From assembly GCF_018918125.1 (NCBI RefSeq), contig NZ_JAHLQA010000044.1, forward strand, positions 40,455 through 104,454: a stretch of DNA of 64,000 nucleotides, read 5' to 3'. Numbering within the stretch: position 1 is the stretch's first letter; the number at the start of each line of letters is the position of its first letter. The DNA comes from Blautia sp. MSJ-19 (GTDB lineage: Bacteria > Bacillota > Clostridia > Lachnospirales > Lachnospiraceae). The notes under the pieces were generated by a model. The model had not been told where the DNA came from. It saw only the letters and a list, made by a program, of their open reading frames with translations, and ran no database searches. A program made the translations under genes and the position numbers. Shown here in pieces: positions 28,469 through 38,926 of this stretch.

Positions 28469-31400
28469 CTACTCGTTGTCTTCATCATCGTAGGAATCGT
28501 CGAAGTCAATGAAATCATCCTCTTCTTCCTCATCCTCTTCAACATCTACAAGTTCTTCACCTTCGAATTCCTGTTTGGTATAACCATGTTTTCCGAAGGA
28601 TTCTTCATCTCTGTGATGTCTGCTGTCGCCTTCGATCACTGAACGAAGGTCTGTATCACCATAATCTACTGTCTCCAGCAGATGTACTTCTGTATTGTCA
28701 TCTTTGAGGACTTTGACATCCAGACCCAGAGACTGAAGCTCTTTAAGAAGAACCTTAAAGGATTCAGGGATACCTGGCTCAGGGATATTGTCACCCTTGA
28801 TAATGGCTTCATAAGTCTTAACACGACCAACAACATCATCGGACTTCACTGTCAGGATCTCCTGCAGTGTGTAGGAAGCACCATATGCCTCCAGAGCCCA
28901 AACCTCCATCTCACCAAAACGCTGTCCACCGAACTGAGCTTTACCACCCAGAGGCTGCTGTGTAACAAGTGAGTAAGGACCTGTAGAACGTGCATGGATC
29001 TTATCATCAACCAGATGATGCAGTTTCAGGTAATGCATGTGTCCGATTGTTACACGACCATCGAAATACTCGCCGGTACGTCCGTCACGGAGCTGCACTT
29101 TACCATCTCTGGAAATCGGAACACCCTTCCACAGTTCTCTGTGGTCTTTGTGCTCATCCAGATATTCCATAACATCAGGAGCAAGTGTATCCTGATATTT
29201 TGCACGGAATTCTTCAAAATCTTCAATATTTACATAATCATTTGCCAGTTCCAGAGTATCCTGGATATCAATTTCACTCGCACCATCGAATACAGGTGTG
29301 GAAACATTAAATCCAAGAGCTTTGGCAGCAAGACTTAAGTGGATCTCCAGGACCTGACCGATATTCATACGGGAAGGTACACCCAGCGGGTTCAGTACGA
29401 TATCCAGCGGACGGCCATTCGGCAGGAACGGCATATCTTCTACTGGGAGCACACGGGAAACGACACCCTTGTTACCATGACGACCAGCCATCTTGTCACC
29501 AACAGAAATCTTACGTTTCTGAGCAATATAAATACGTACTGCCTGATTTACTCCAGGAGACAGCTCATCACCATTCTCTCTTGTAAATACTTTGGCATCT
29601 ACGATAATACCATATTCTCCGTGAGGAACCTTGAGGGAAGTATCACGAACTTCTCTTGCTTTCTCACCAAAGATTGCACGCAGAAGACGCTCTTCTGCAG
29701 TCAGTTCTGTTTCTCCCTTAGGAGTAACTTTACCAACCAGGATATCACCGGCACGAACTTCTGCACCGATACGGATGATACCACGCTCATCCAGATCTTT
29801 GAGTGCGTCATCGCCGACACCCGGAACATCTCTTGTGATCTCTTCCGGTCCCAGTTTGGTATCACGTGCTTCTGCTTCATATTCTTCGATATGAACAGAA
29901 GTGTAAACATCGTTCTGTACCAGTCTTTCACTTAACAGAACGGCATCCTCGTAGTTGTAACCTTCCCATGTCATGAATCCGATCAGCGGGTTCTTACCAA
30001 GGGCAAGCTCACCATTTGATGTAGAAGGACCATCTGCAATAACCTGTCCTGCCTCTACGTGTTCTCCCTGGAATACGATCGGCTTCTGGTTGTAACAGTT
30101 GCTCTGGTTACTACGCAGGAATTTGATAAGATGATAATCATCTTTTGTTCCATCATCATTTTTGATGGTAATGTCTGTAGAAGTGGAACGAAGTACAGTA
30201 CCGGACTTCTTAGCCAGAACGCAGACACCTGAGTCAACAGCGGCTTTTGTTTCCATACCAGTTCCTACTACAGGAGCTTCTGTTGTAAGAAGTGGCACTG
30301 CCTGACGCTGCATGTTGGATCCCATCAGCGCACGGTTAGCATCATCGTTCTGCAGGAACGGAATCAGTGCTGTAGCTACAGAGAATACCATCTTAGGAGA
30401 TACGTCCATGTAGTCAAACATACGCTGCTCATATTCCTGAGTTTCTTCACGGAAACGACCAGATACATTTTTATGGAGGAAATGACCTTCTTCATCCAGT
30501 GGCTCATTCGCCTGTGCTACATGATAATTATCTTCCTCATCTGCTGTCATATAAACAACTTCATCTGTTACGATCGGATTGGACGGATCTGTTTTGTCAA
30601 TTCTACGATACGGAGCTTCGATAAATCCATATTCATTGATTCTTGCATAGGATGCAAGAGAGTTGATCAGACCGATGTTAGGACCTTCAGGGGTCTCAAC
30701 CGGACACATACGACCATAGTGAGAATAGTGGACATCTCGTACCTCGAATCCGGCTCTGTCTCGTGACAGACCACCAGGTCCCAGTGCAGAAAGACGTCTC
30801 TTATGAGTCAGCTCACCAAGAGGGTTGTTCTGATCCATGAACTGTGACAGCTGAGAAGAACCAAAGAACTCCTTAACTGCTGCTGTTACAGGTTTGATAT
30901 TGATCAGTGACTGCGGAGAAATTGTCTCTGTGTCCTGTGTAGTCATACGTTCACGTACAACTCTTTCCAGACGGGAAAGACCGATACGATACTGGTTCTG
31001 CAGAAGTTCTCCGACAGAACGGATACGACGGTTACCCAGGTGGTCGATATCGTCATCATATCCGATACCATATTCCAGATGCATATTGTAGTTGATGGAA
31101 GCAAGAATATCTTCTTTTGTAATATGCTTCGGAATAAGATCATGAATATCTCTCTTGATTGCAGCTTTGATATCCTCGAGATCATCATTTTCTTCCAGGA
31201 TCTTTTCGAGTACAGGATAATATACTGATTCTGTAACGCCCAGATCCTTTGGATCACAGTCAAGATCCACATGTGCAGTAATATCAACCATCATATTGGA
31301 AAGGACTTTGATCTTACGTTCTTCGCCCTGAATCCATACAAACGGTACTGCTGCATTCTGAATCTGATCAGCAAGCTCGATTGTTACATTTGTGCCTTCC

Positions 31401-32326
31401 TCTGCAAGGATTTCTCCAGTAGATGGATCCACAACTGCTTCTCCAAGCTTATGTCCGACAATACGTTTATTAAAATGAAGTTTCTTATTAAATTTATAAC
31501 GACCAACCTTTGCAAGATCATATCTTCTTGGATCAAAGAACATAGCCATGATAAGACTCTCTGCACTTTCTACTGCAAGAGGCTCACCCGGGCGGATCTT
31601 CTTATACAGCTCAAGAAGACCTTCCTGATAGTTGGTGGATGTATCCTTTGTAAAACTTGCAAGGATTTTTGGCTCTTCACCAAATAATTCTACAATTTCT
31701 GCATTAGTGCCGATACCAAGGGCACGAATCAGCACTGTGATCGGAACCTTACGGGTTCTGTCCACACGTACATAGAATACATCATTGGAGTCTGTCTCAT
31801 ATTCCAGCCATGCTCCTCTGTTAGGGATAACGGTACTGGAAAACAGTCTCTTACCAATTTTATCATGCGCGATGGCATAGTAAATACCAGGGGAACGTAC
31901 CAACTGGCTGACGATAACACGCTCTGCACCGTTAATTACAAAAGTACCTGTCTCTGTCATTAACGGAAGATCTCCCATAAAGATCTCGTGTTCGTTGATT
32001 TCCTCTGTTTCTTTATTAATCAGTCGCACGCGAACCTTCAAAGGTGCCGCGTAAGTTACGTCACGTTCTTTACACTGTGCAATGTTATATTTTGCATCTT
32101 TAGCGTCATACGTGAAATCGATGAATTCCAGGCTGAACTTTCCGCCATAATCCGCGATCGGAGAAATATCATCAAACACTTCTTTGAGGCCCTCATCGAG
32201 AAACCACTTATAGGAATCTTTCTGGACTTCAATCAAATTTGGCATTTCCAGAACTTCTTTTTGTCTCTGGTAGCTCATGCGCATGCTTTTTCCAGTTTTT
32301 ACAGAACGAATTCTGTTTTTTTCCAT
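28469..32326 (-). CDS. rpoB: DNA-directed RNA polymerase subunit beta
   Basis: A 1285-residue catalytic subunit. The rifampicin region reads [30 protein letters not shown], spelled here in two parts because of length: [16 protein letters not shown] and [16 protein letters not shown]. It matches the susceptible form by eye. The C-terminus is a very acidic tail. It has its own promoter in the rplL-rpoB spacer and is followed by rpoC. Confidence 0.99.
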   Translation of the reverse strand: MEKNRIRSVKTGKSMRMSYQRQKEVLEMPNLIEVQKDSYKWFLDEGLKEVFDDISPIADYGGKFSLEFIDFTYDAKDAKYNIAQCKERDVTYAAPLKVRVRLINKETEEINEHEIFMGDLPLMTETGTFVINGAERVIVSQLVRSPGIYYAIAHDKIGKRLFSSTVIPNRGAWLEYETDSNDVFYVRVDRTRKVPITVLIRALGIGTNAEIVELFGEEPKILASFTKDTSTNYQEGLLELYKKIRPGEPLAVESAESLIMAMFFDPRRYDLAKVGRYKFNKKLHFNKRIVGHKLGEAVVDPSTGEILAEEGTNVTIELADQIQNAAVPFVWIQGEERKIKVLSNMMVDITAHVDLDCDPKDLGVTESVYYPVLEKILEENDDLEDIKAAIKRDIHDLIPKHITKEDILASINYNMHLEYGIGYDDDIDHLGNRRIRSVGELLQNQYRIGLSRLERVVRERMTTQDTETISPQSLINIKPVTAAVKEFFGSSQLSQFMDQNNPLGELTHKRRLSALGPGGLSRDRAGFEVRDVHYSHYGRMCPVETPEGPNIGLINSLASYARINEYGFIEAPYRRIDKTDPSNPIVTDEVVYMTADEEDNYHVAQANEPLDEEGHFLHKNVSGRFREETQEYEQRMFDYMDVSPKMVFSVATALIPFLQNDDANRALMGSNMQRQAVPLLTTEAPVVGTGMETKAAVDSGVCVLAKKSGTVLRSTSTDITIKNDDGTKDDYHLIKFLRSNQSNCYNQKPIVFQGEHVEAGQVIADGPSTSNGELALGKNPLIGFMTWEGYNYEDAVLLSERLVQNDVYTSVHIEEYEAEARDTKLGPEEITRDVPGVGDDALKDLDERGIIRIGAEVRAGDILVGKVTPKGETELTAEERLLRAIFGEKAREVRDTSLKVPHGEYGIIVDAKVFTRENGDELSPGVNQAVRIYIAQKRKISVGDKMAGRHGNKGVVSRVLPVEDMPFLPNGRPLDIVLNPLGVPSRMNIGQVLEIHLSLAAKALGFNVSTPVFDGASEIDIQDTLELANDYVNIEDFEEFRAKYQDTLAPDVMEYLDEHKDHRELWKGVPISRDGKVQLRDGRTGEYFDGRVTIGHMHYLKLHHLVDDKIHARSTGPYSLVTQQPLGGKAQFGGQRFGEMEVWALEAYGASYTLQEILTVKSDDVVGRVKTYEAIIKGDNIPEPGIPESFKVLLKELQSLGLDVKVLKDDNTEVHLLETVDYGDTDLRSVIEGDSRHHRDEESFGKHGYTKQEFEGEELVDVEEDEEEEDDFIDFDDSYDDEDNE

Positions 32327-32423
32327 TGACGTTTCACCCCTGTTTTTTTATTTATTTTACAACATGATCCTGTTTACGGTTTGAGATAAACAGGCATATC
32401 CTTGCCATAATATAGCATTCTTC

Positions 32424-32452
32424 ACTATAGCATAGCCTTGTCAACCTGTCAA
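32424..32452 (-). promoter_or_regulatory. Internal rpoBC promoter
   Basis: Minus strand: TTGACA (32447-32452), 17 bases, TATAGT (32424-32429). A second TTGACA lies 8 bases downstream (32439-32444). Confidence 0.75.
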
Positions 32453-32483
32453 CAAGTTTTTTTTATTTTTAAGCAAAAATATA

Positions 32484-32503
32484 GGGACACCGTAAGGTGT
32501 CCC
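32484..32503 (-). terminator. Hairpin after rplL, partial terminator
   Basis: GGGACACC and GGTGTCCC form an 8-bp stem with a GTAA/TTAC loop; the minus strand continues TATATTTTT. It sits between rplL and the rpoBC promoter and could reduce read-through, adjusting the ratio of r-protein to polymerase. Confidence 0.65.
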
Positions 32504-32528
32504 CGTATCACTTTCATCTTTAACAGAA

Positions 32529-32903
32529 TTATTTAAGAGTGATCTTAGCGCCTTCTGCTTCAAGTTTTGTTTTGATGTCTTCAGCTTCTGCTTTGGATGC
32601 GCCTTCTTTAACAACCTTCGGAGCACCGTCAACTACTGCTTTAGCTTCTTTCAGTCCAAGACCGGTAACTTCACGAACAACTTTGATAACTTTAACTTTG
32701 TTCGGTCCAACTTCTGTAAGTTCTACGTCGAACTCATCTTTTTCTTCAGCTGCTTCTCCAGCTGCTCCAGCTGCTGCTACTACAACACCTGCTGCTGCGG
32801 ATACACCGAACTCTTCTTCGCAAGCTTTTACGAGATCATTTAATTCTAATACAGATAATTCTTTGATTGCTGCAATAAATTCTTCTGTTGTTAATTTTGC
32901 CAT
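32529..32903 (-). CDS. rplL: 50S ribosomal protein L7/L12
   Basis: A 124-residue stalk protein. The N-terminal dimerization part ([18 protein letters not shown]), an Ala-rich hinge ([18 protein letters not shown]) and the C-terminal factor-binding domain ([15 protein letters not shown]) are in order. ATG at 32903 follows GGAGG; five extra residues to 32918 would include the ribosome-binding site. Confidence 0.99.
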   Translation of the reverse strand: MAKLTTEEFIAAIKELSVLELNDLVKACEEEFGVSAAAGVVVAAAGAAGEAAEEKDEFDVELTEVGPNKVKVIKVVREVTGLGLKEAKAVVDGAPKVVKEGASKAEAEDIKTKLEAEGAKITLK

Positions 32904-33013
32904 TTTAATTTCCTCCATTTATTAGATTTTATTATTTTTAGGATTCGCAGTATTTATAAAGAACTGCGAACTACGCTACGCTTCGTTTGCGTATTTCAGT
33001 GAATAATTCAGGA

Positions 33014-33526
33014 TTATTCAGCTGCTGCCTCTGTATCAGCACCACCCTGTGCTTCTGCGATCTGGTTAAGCACACGAGCGAAGTTTGTGATAGGAGACTG
33101 GATGCTTCCAAGAAGTTTTCCAAGAAGTTCTTCTCTGGACGGGATCTGGGACAGAGCCTGGATTCCTGCCTGATCATTGTAGCTTCCTTCAACTACACCT
33201 GCGATCAGTTCAAGAGCTGGGAACTGTTTTGCGTATTTAGCAAGGATTCTTGCCGGTGCTGTAGCATCTGTTGCAGAAATTGCAAGAGCGTTTGTTCCTT
33301 CCAGATGCTGGCTAAGTTCTTCACAATCAGTACCTGCGAATGCACGTTTCATCATTGTGTTTTTGTAAACTTTGTACTGAACACCAGCTTCTCTTAATTC
33401 CTTACGCAGAATTGTATCCTGTTCAACTGTAAGACCACTGTAGTTAACAAGTACTACTGCCTGTGCGTCTTTAATGCTGTTTGAGATTTCTTCTACGATT
33501 GGTTGTTTCAGTTCTACTTTTGCCAT
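33014..33526 (-). CDS. rplJ: 50S ribosomal protein L10
   Basis: A 170-residue protein that anchors the L7/L12 stalk. VLVNYSGLTVEQDTILRKELR near residue 35 is diagnostic when read as VLVNYSGLTVEQ and DTILRKELREAG. In many bacteria L10 (with L12) binds its own mRNA leader; the leader is present upstream. GGAGG precedes the ATG. Confidence 0.98.
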   Translation of the reverse strand: MAKVELKQPIVEEISNSIKDAQAVVLVNYSGLTVEQDTILRKELREAGVQYKVYKNTMMKRAFAGTDCEELSQHLEGTNALAISATDATAPARILAKYAKQFPALELIAGVVEGSYNDQAGIQALSQIPSREELLGKLLGSIQSPITNFARVLNQIAEAQGGADTEAAAE

Positions 33527-33573
33527 AAATGGTACACCTCCTTATAGATTTTGATATACCGCCGCGTCAAAAC

Positions 33574-33692
33574 ATAAAAAAGCCTTACTGCATGACAGTA
33601 AGGTCTCTGTAATCTTAACATAGAATACTAAGTCCTCGGTAGGCGTTTTAATCCTTATGCCTTACGGCACCTACTGTCTTCGGCAGCGTTCT
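33574..33692 (-). ncRNA. L10 leader (r-protein autoregulatory element) with terminator
   Basis: The minus-strand leader contains the conserved segments GTAGGTGCCGTAAGGC, ATTAAAACGCCTACCGAGG and the closing AGAACGCTGCC/TATTCT region of the Rfam L10_leader. It ends in a terminator hairpin, CCTTACTG/CAGTAAGG (33583-33603) plus T-run. It lies 48 bases before rplJ and is expected to attenuate transcription when L10 is in excess. Confidence 0.9.
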
Positions 33693-33697
33693 ATATT

Positions 33698-33726
33698 AAC
33701 CTATCACACTTTTCCTCTAATGTCAA
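33698..33726 (-). promoter_or_regulatory. rplJ operon promoter
   Basis: Minus strand: TTGACA (33721-33726), 17 bases, a poor -10 TAGGTT (33698-33703). The L10 leader starts just downstream. Confidence 0.55.
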
Positions 33727-33854
33727 CCCCTGTTTTATTAAAAATGAAGTTTATTTTACAGTAAATATTCTATTTCTGTTAATATTATGTTATATTACTT
33801 TTTATGAAAGGTAAATACCCTTACTATAACCATCACATCAGTTTTGGAGGATTT

Positions 33855-35960
33855 ATGATACCGACACCACATATCAGCGAAATCGAAACAGATCTCAGCC
33901 ATACTGACGGAGTTTTTCCTGCTGAAATCCGTTCTGTTTCTTTATTTAATGCAACTTTATTCATCCATGATTTTTCTCCTGAACAGTATGAACAGATTCA
34001 GTTTATTCTGGCAAGAGAAAACAACTCTTCTGAACAGGTCCATCTTCCTTCTGTCCGAAATAAGAACGAATTCTGTCTGGATCTGTCACCCATGAAAGAG
34101 CTTTTTGAATTAAAGAAAAATAAAAGGTACCTGATTTATATACAGTGTATTACTTCTCAGAAAACCCAAGTTTTTCTACTGCAGTATTTCCAGAAACCGG
34201 ATATCGCACCTGACGTACCTTTTGTCTTTGCCGACGAAGTTTATTTTCCGGAAGATCCCGCGCTGCGTTCCAAAGAGCATTTTGGCATCTTCTTTCCATC
34301 TTCCGACAATCGCTATCTTCTGCTCTCCGTCTGCACCAGAAATAATTACCTCAGCCGTACGCACAGCTGCTCCCTGAAAAGCCTTCGCATGCGCCACGGT
34401 ATTCTTAAAATATGCATTGATCTGGAGCCAGGTTCCTATGAATATTCCGGAACCGAATTTTCTTTTCGTAACAAGCTCGCTGAAGATGCCTTTGCCTACA
34501 CCTTTGACACTGTACGCACTGTACAGAAAGGACAGAAACTCCGGATTCATCTGACCCTGGATCTTCACACGATCGAATGTAAAAGTCTGTACTGGGATAT
34601 TTTTGTTCTGCTCACAGATCCCCGATCAGGAAAAGTCACAGAAATTCCCGTCAATATGAGTACACCGCAGCGAATGTTCCAGAAATTTCTGTACAATGGT
34701 TCTTTCAGGACAGACAACGGTTTTTTTCTGTATCCATATTATACCGGAGCCAAAACCCTGGCTTTTGTGTATCGAAAAGAAGAAAAATATGACGGAATGG
34801 ATATTGTTTTCAAGGAATTCCTTGCAATCTTTCTCTATCGGATTGCCCGTCCATACTGGGACAGGAAACACATCTGTCTTGTAAGTGAGAAGTTCTCTTC
34901 CATGGCACAGGACAACGGCTATTACTTTTTCAAACACTGTATGGATGAAGATGAAGAGAAGTATCTGAATAAAAAAATCTTCTATATAATATCCAAAGAC
35001 TCACCGGATCATTACAAGGTAGATCCTTACAAAAACCGTGTGCTTGATTTTATGTCCATCCGGCACATGATCTATATTGAAGCTGCTGATCTGATCGTCA
35101 GCTCCGATTCCAGATATCACACGTATGCCATGGTATGCCGGCATAGTATTTTTAACCGCTATCTTCGCAGAAAAAAATTTGTCTTTCTGCAGCACGGTGT
35201 AATCGCATTGAAAAAAGTAGATAACTTTTATGGAAAAGGAATGCGCGGTGAATGCGATCTCTTTGTGGTCTCTACCAATGCAGAAAAACAGACCATCATT
35301 GACTATTTTGGCTATGAACCGGACGAAGTCATTAACACAGGGCTTCCCCGCTGGGATGTCCTTCAGGATAAGTCTGAGGGAACCCGCGAGATCATGATCA
35401 TGCCAACCTGGCGTAACTGGCTTGATTCCGTGCCTGACAGTGATTTTGAGCAGAGCGATTATTTCCGTCACTATATGGGACTTCTGAATTCCCGACGTTT
35501 CAGCGAAATTCTTGAAAAATATGATCTGCAGGTCAATTTTTACCTTCATGCCAAATTTCAGGAATATGTAGATACCTTCAACGCTCATAATGCCCGAATC
35601 CATCTCATTTCTTTCGGAGAAGTTGCCGTCAATGAAATGCTGATGCGATGCCGTATGCTGATCACTGACTATTCCAGTGTTTCCTGGGATGTTCTGTATC
35701 AGGATAAGCCGGTTCTGTTTTATCAGTTTGACCTGGACAAATACAACGAAGCCCATGGCAGCTATCTGGATATGCACACAGAACTTTTTGGTGCCCGGGC
35801 AGAAAATGAAGAACAGCTTCTGGACCGCCTGGAAGAAACTATCTGTGATAATTTCAAAATGAAACCAGAATATGAACAGAAACGTATGGAATATCTCCAG
35901 TTCAAAGACAATCGGCACAGCAGACATATCTGCGAAGAAATCAAAAAAAGATATTCCTAA
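33855..35960 (+). CDS. CDP-glycerol glycerophosphotransferase family protein (TagB/TagF-like), first copy
   Basis: A 701-residue cytosolic or membrane-associated glycosyltransferase-type enzyme. These proteins add glycerol-phosphate (or related polyol-phosphate) units to teichoic acids or capsule-like polymers. The C-terminal catalytic part (about 330-700) has FLQHGVIALKKVD, GLPRWDVL, MPTWRNWL, and TDYSSVSWDVLYQDKPVLFYQFD with its conserved Asp-Tyr-Ser-Ser (shown as TDYSSVSWD). The N-terminal 300 residues are beta-rich and not recognised. ATG at 33855 has GGAGG close upstream; an earlier ATG at 33804 has no ribosome-binding site. A shorter paralogue lies at 37.4 kb. Confidence 0.9.
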   Translation: MIPTPHISEIETDLSHTDGVFPAEIRSVSLFNATLFIHDFSPEQYEQIQFILARENNSSEQVHLPSVRNKNEFCLDLSPMKELFELKKNKRYLIYIQCITSQKTQVFLLQYFQKPDIAPDVPFVFADEVYFPEDPALRSKEHFGIFFPSSDNRYLLLSVCTRNNYLSRTHSCSLKSLRMRHGILKICIDLEPGSYEYSGTEFSFRNKLAEDAFAYTFDTVRTVQKGQKLRIHLTLDLHTIECKSLYWDIFVLLTDPRSGKVTEIPVNMSTPQRMFQKFLYNGSFRTDNGFFLYPYYTGAKTLAFVYRKEEKYDGMDIVFKEFLAIFLYRIARPYWDRKHICLVSEKFSSMAQDNGYYFFKHCMDEDEEKYLNKKIFYIISKDSPDHYKVDPYKNRVLDFMSIRHMIYIEAADLIVSSDSRYHTYAMVCRHSIFNRYLRRKKFVFLQHGVIALKKVDNFYGKGMRGECDLFVVSTNAEKQTIIDYFGYEPDEVINTGLPRWDVLQDKSEGTREIMIMPTWRNWLDSVPDSDFEQSDYFRHYMGLLNSRRFSEILEKYDLQVNFYLHAKFQEYVDTFNAHNARIHLISFGEVAVNEMLMRCRMLITDYSSVSWDVLYQDKPVLFYQFDLDKYNEAHGSYLDMHTELFGARAENEEQLLDRLEETICDNFKMKPEYEQKRMEYLQFKDNRHSRHICEEIKKRYS

Positions 35961-35962
35961 AT

Positions 35963-36020
35963 AAAAACGCAGTACCTTATGCAGAGATTTTGACATCGCC
36001 GCATCCGGTACTGCATTTTT
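35963..36020. terminator. Terminator between convergent genes
   Basis: GCAGTACC (35969-35976) pairs with GGTACTGC (36007-36014), with AAAA before and TTTTT after. Confidence 0.75.
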
Positions 36021-36050
36021 GATTTTAAAACAAACTGCCGTAAAATAATT

Positions 36051-37163
36051 TTATAAAGTTCTGTCTGCCCATCCAACAATCTGTTCTGTGATTTTTCCCG
36101 AAATCCGGTTATAACAAATTACTTTTTTGACTGTTTCCAGTCCAATCGAGATCAGAACACTGCTTCCCATAAGGAACAACCAGATCAATGCTGCATGACC
36201 AAAAGAATAGGTCAACTTTTTCAGCCACAATGCCCGGATAAAGGTATGTATATAAAAAACATTCGCTGAATGTTTTCCCAGGAATTCAAGAAGCTGCCTG
36301 ATAACAGGAATTTCAAGAATGAATTCATATGCCCAATAAATAAATATTACCGGTATCAGACCCGTCAGTGCAAATTCAAAATGTTCCAGTCCCCATCTGC
36401 TGTCCCAGACTTTCAACATTGCCAGAAGGATTCCCGTACTGATTGCAAATTTCAGCATCTTATTCATCACATGATTTCCCACTATGCAAAAAGCCTTCAA
36501 CCGCTCCAGCACTTGCCGGTCCGCAAAACAAACAGCAAACGGCGCTACAAAAAGATACTTTGTCAGATGAACATGTTTTTCAATCAGAAAACTTCCCGGC
36601 AAAAGAAACATCAGGATCATCAGCCAGCTGTATTTACGATAAAACCGAAGAACAAATGGCATAAACACAATAATAAGAATCTCAAGGCTCAAAAACCACC
36701 AGGTATTCACCAGCATCTGCGTTCCAAACAGATGTCCCAGACCAAAAAAGTCCATAATCACACTGATAATATTTTCCCACAAACTTCCGCCATAACGAGA
36801 GGTATCTGTAAGAAACGTTACACCAGTGCAGAAGAAAAATGGAATCAAAAAAGTAAGAATCAGTTTCACATATCTTTTCAATACAAACAATGTTGCCGCG
36901 TGACCATCAAAATCATAATCCGGATATTTTCCCTTCATCGAAAGTGTCAGTCCGTATACCGAAAGAAATGCAAACATTCCGACACAGTGCACCATCCAGC
37001 GTCCAAGCATCATTGCCGTTTGCTGTGAAAGTGGATAAAAACTCACTTCCGCTCCTCCCATTCTGGAAGCCTGCGAAAAGCAATGGTAAAACAACAGAAA
37101 AGAAATTGCAATTCCCTTTACCGCCAGCGTATTTTTCTTTGTAAATTTGCAGGTTTGTTCCAT
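36051..37163 (-). CDS. Membrane acyltransferase, acyltransferase 3 family
   Basis: A 370-residue protein with about ten membrane segments. NTLAVKGIAISFLLFYHCF near residue 11 carries the family's early His in the first helix. Acyltransferase-3 proteins O-acetylate or otherwise acylate extracellular sugars and polymers. It lies between, and opposite to, two CDP-glycerol transferase genes, so the natural guess is that it modifies the polymer they build. The substrate is not visible. AGGAGAG precedes the ATG. The divergent spacer to the next gene is 187 bases. Confidence 0.85.
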   Translation of the reverse strand: MEQTCKFTKKNTLAVKGIAISFLLFYHCFSQASRMGGAEVSFYPLSQQTAMMLGRWMVHCVGMFAFLSVYGLTLSMKGKYPDYDFDGHAATLFVLKRYVKLILTFLIPFFFCTGVTFLTDTSRYGGSLWENIISVIMDFFGLGHLFGTQMLVNTWWFLSLEILIIVFMPFVLRFYRKYSWLMILMFLLPGSFLIEKHVHLTKYLFVAPFAVCFADRQVLERLKAFCIVGNHVMNKMLKFAISTGILLAMLKVWDSRWGLEHFEFALTGLIPVIFIYWAYEFILEIPVIRQLLEFLGKHSANVFYIHTFIRALWLKKLTYSFGHAALIWLFLMGSSVLISIGLETVKKVICYNRISGKITEQIVGWADRTL

Positions 37164-37292
37164 TTTCTTCTCTCCTGTTCCTCTGTTTATTTCTGCTTAT
37201 TTTATCGCAAAATGTCCAAATCTGTCAATCAAACGGCCCAAGTGTCATCACATCTGTTCTTTTTCCTGGCTCGTAAATCACTATCCTGCCCC

Positions 37293-37321
37293 TTGCAAAT
37301 GCAGTCTCTCTTTTGTATAAT
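37293..37321 (+). promoter_or_regulatory. Promoter of the second glycerophosphotransferase gene
   Basis: TTGCAA (37293-37298), 17 bases, TATAAT (37316-37321), 29 bases before the start codon. Confidence 0.7.
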
Positions 37322-37350
37322 TTCCTTAGCAAATTTACAAGGAGTTATTT

Positions 37351-38904
37351 ATGGAAGAACGGATTTATATTACTGAACTTAAGATAAAACGTAAAACACT
37401 TCTTATCACAATAAAGCATTCCGGATCCGTCTCCACTCTCCAGGCGTGCACTCATTTCTGCAATGCCTGGCTTGATCATACACATGCATTTCCTGTTTCA
37501 CAATCTGGAACAGATACACTGCAATGTTCCATTGACATATCGTCTCTGGAAACAAATGAGGGAGACTGGGAATTTTTTCTTTATGATAAAGACTCTGGAA
37601 TCTCTTATACCCCGACTTTGAGTAACCAGTGCCGTCTTTCTCTGTTACTCGGAAGGCATTATATCCGAAGCAGTGGACTGCTGTATTTTCCTATGGGAGG
37701 TTCTGCTCATAAACTGCTCATTCGATGCCGCCACTGGCAGAAATATGACCGCCTCTCACACCGGATCAAAGAATTGACTGCATTTATCATTTATAAGCTT
37801 TTCGGACGTTTCCTTAAAAAGGAACATATCTGGCTGGTATATGAGAAATACTGCATTACCGCCCAGGAAAATGGCTTCTATTTTTTTGAATACTGTATGA
37901 AACACGAAAAAAAACATGTTTTTTTTATACTGGACAAATCTTCGCCCCAGTGGGAATATATGCAGAAATATCACGAAAATATCATTCCTTTTTTGAGTTT
38001 TCGCCATATTCTGTACCTTCTTTGTGCGGATTTGTATATTTCCCCTGATGCACGTTATCATGCTTATGCATGGAAACCTATGCCAAATCCGATCACCAGG
38101 GAATTGAATCGTAAAAAACTGTTGTTTCTTCAACACGGTGTTACAGCCATGAAAAAAGTCGATCATCTCTTTGGTGCAAAAGGATCCAGTCCTGTATCAT
38201 ACTTTGTTACAACTTCTGAAATGGAGCAGAAAATCATCACAGACAATTTCGGATATACTGCTGAACAGGTTCCTGTTCTGGGATTTCCTCGCTGGGACGG
38301 ACTTCAGGACACTTCCGATCCGGCACATCCGGTCATCCTGCTTATGCCTACCTGGCGTTCCTGGCTGGAAGGACAGGATGACGAAACCTTCCGGCAAAGC
38401 AGTTACTATCAGCATTATTCCAGACTCCTCAACAATCCGGAACTTCAGGACTGTCTGTGCAGACATCATCTGAAGCTGGCCTTTTATATTCATCCGAAAC
38501 TACGTGAGTTTATCAGTTCTTTTCATTCAGATGACTCCCAGATCGAGCTGATTTCTTTCAACTCAGTTCCATTGCATGAGCTGCTCATGAAGTGCTCACT
38601 TATGATTACCGATTATTCAAGTGCCTGCTGGGATGCTTATTATATGAAAAAACCAATTTTGTTTTACCAGTTCGATCTCGAACAGTACAATAAAACTAAC
38701 GGAAGTTATATAAATATGGAACATGATCTTTTTGGCGACCGGTGCATGCATCAGAGTGATCTCATTCAGTTTATTGAAGAGTATGCCAACAATCATTTTC
38801 ACGAAAAATCAAAATATGCCGATATGCGAAAAGAATATTTCTCATACCAGGATCACAACAACTGCCAGCGAACCTACGAATACATCAAAAGCCAGGGCTT
38901 CTAA
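37351..38904 (+). CDS. CDP-glycerol glycerophosphotransferase family protein, second copy
   Basis: A 517-residue paralogue of the gene at 33.9 kb. The same catalytic signatures occur in the same order: LFLQHGVTAMKKVDHLFG near 255, GFPRWDGLQD near 315, LMPTWRSWLEG near 335 and MITDYSSACWDAYYMKKPI near 425. It lacks about 180 residues of the first copy's N-terminal beta-rich part. Two copies with different N-termini may act at different steps (primer versus chain extension, as TagB and TagF do), or make different polymers. AAGGAG precedes the ATG. Confidence 0.9.
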   Translation: MEERIYITELKIKRKTLLITIKHSGSVSTLQACTHFCNAWLDHTHAFPVSQSGTDTLQCSIDISSLETNEGDWEFFLYDKDSGISYTPTLSNQCRLSLLLGRHYIRSSGLLYFPMGGSAHKLLIRCRHWQKYDRLSHRIKELTAFIIYKLFGRFLKKEHIWLVYEKYCITAQENGFYFFEYCMKHEKKHVFFILDKSSPQWEYMQKYHENIIPFLSFRHILYLLCADLYISPDARYHAYAWKPMPNPITRELNRKKLLFLQHGVTAMKKVDHLFGAKGSSPVSYFVTTSEMEQKIITDNFGYTAEQVPVLGFPRWDGLQDTSDPAHPVILLMPTWRSWLEGQDDETFRQSSYYQHYSRLLNNPELQDCLCRHHLKLAFYIHPKLREFISSFHSDDSQIELISFNSVPLHELLMKCSLMITDYSSACWDAYYMKKPILFYQFDLEQYNKTNGSYINMEHDLFGDRCMHQSDLIQFIEEYANNHFHEKSKYADMRKEYFSYQDHNNCQRTYEYIKSQGF

Positions 38905-38917
38905 CCCTGGCTTTCGT
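38886..38917. terminator. Terminator between convergent genes
   Basis: AAAGCCAGGG (38888-38897) pairs with CCCTGGCTTT (38905-38914); it overlaps the end of the upstream gene. Confidence 0.8.
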
Positions 38918-38926
38918 TATACGCTG

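Noticed and set aside
30473..32329. Several plus-strand frames opposite rpoB
   Set aside because: All are antisense shadows of rpoB.
35001..35996. 331-codon minus-strand frame opposite the first glycerophosphotransferase gene
   Set aside because: Shadow; the plus-strand gene has clear catalytic motifs.
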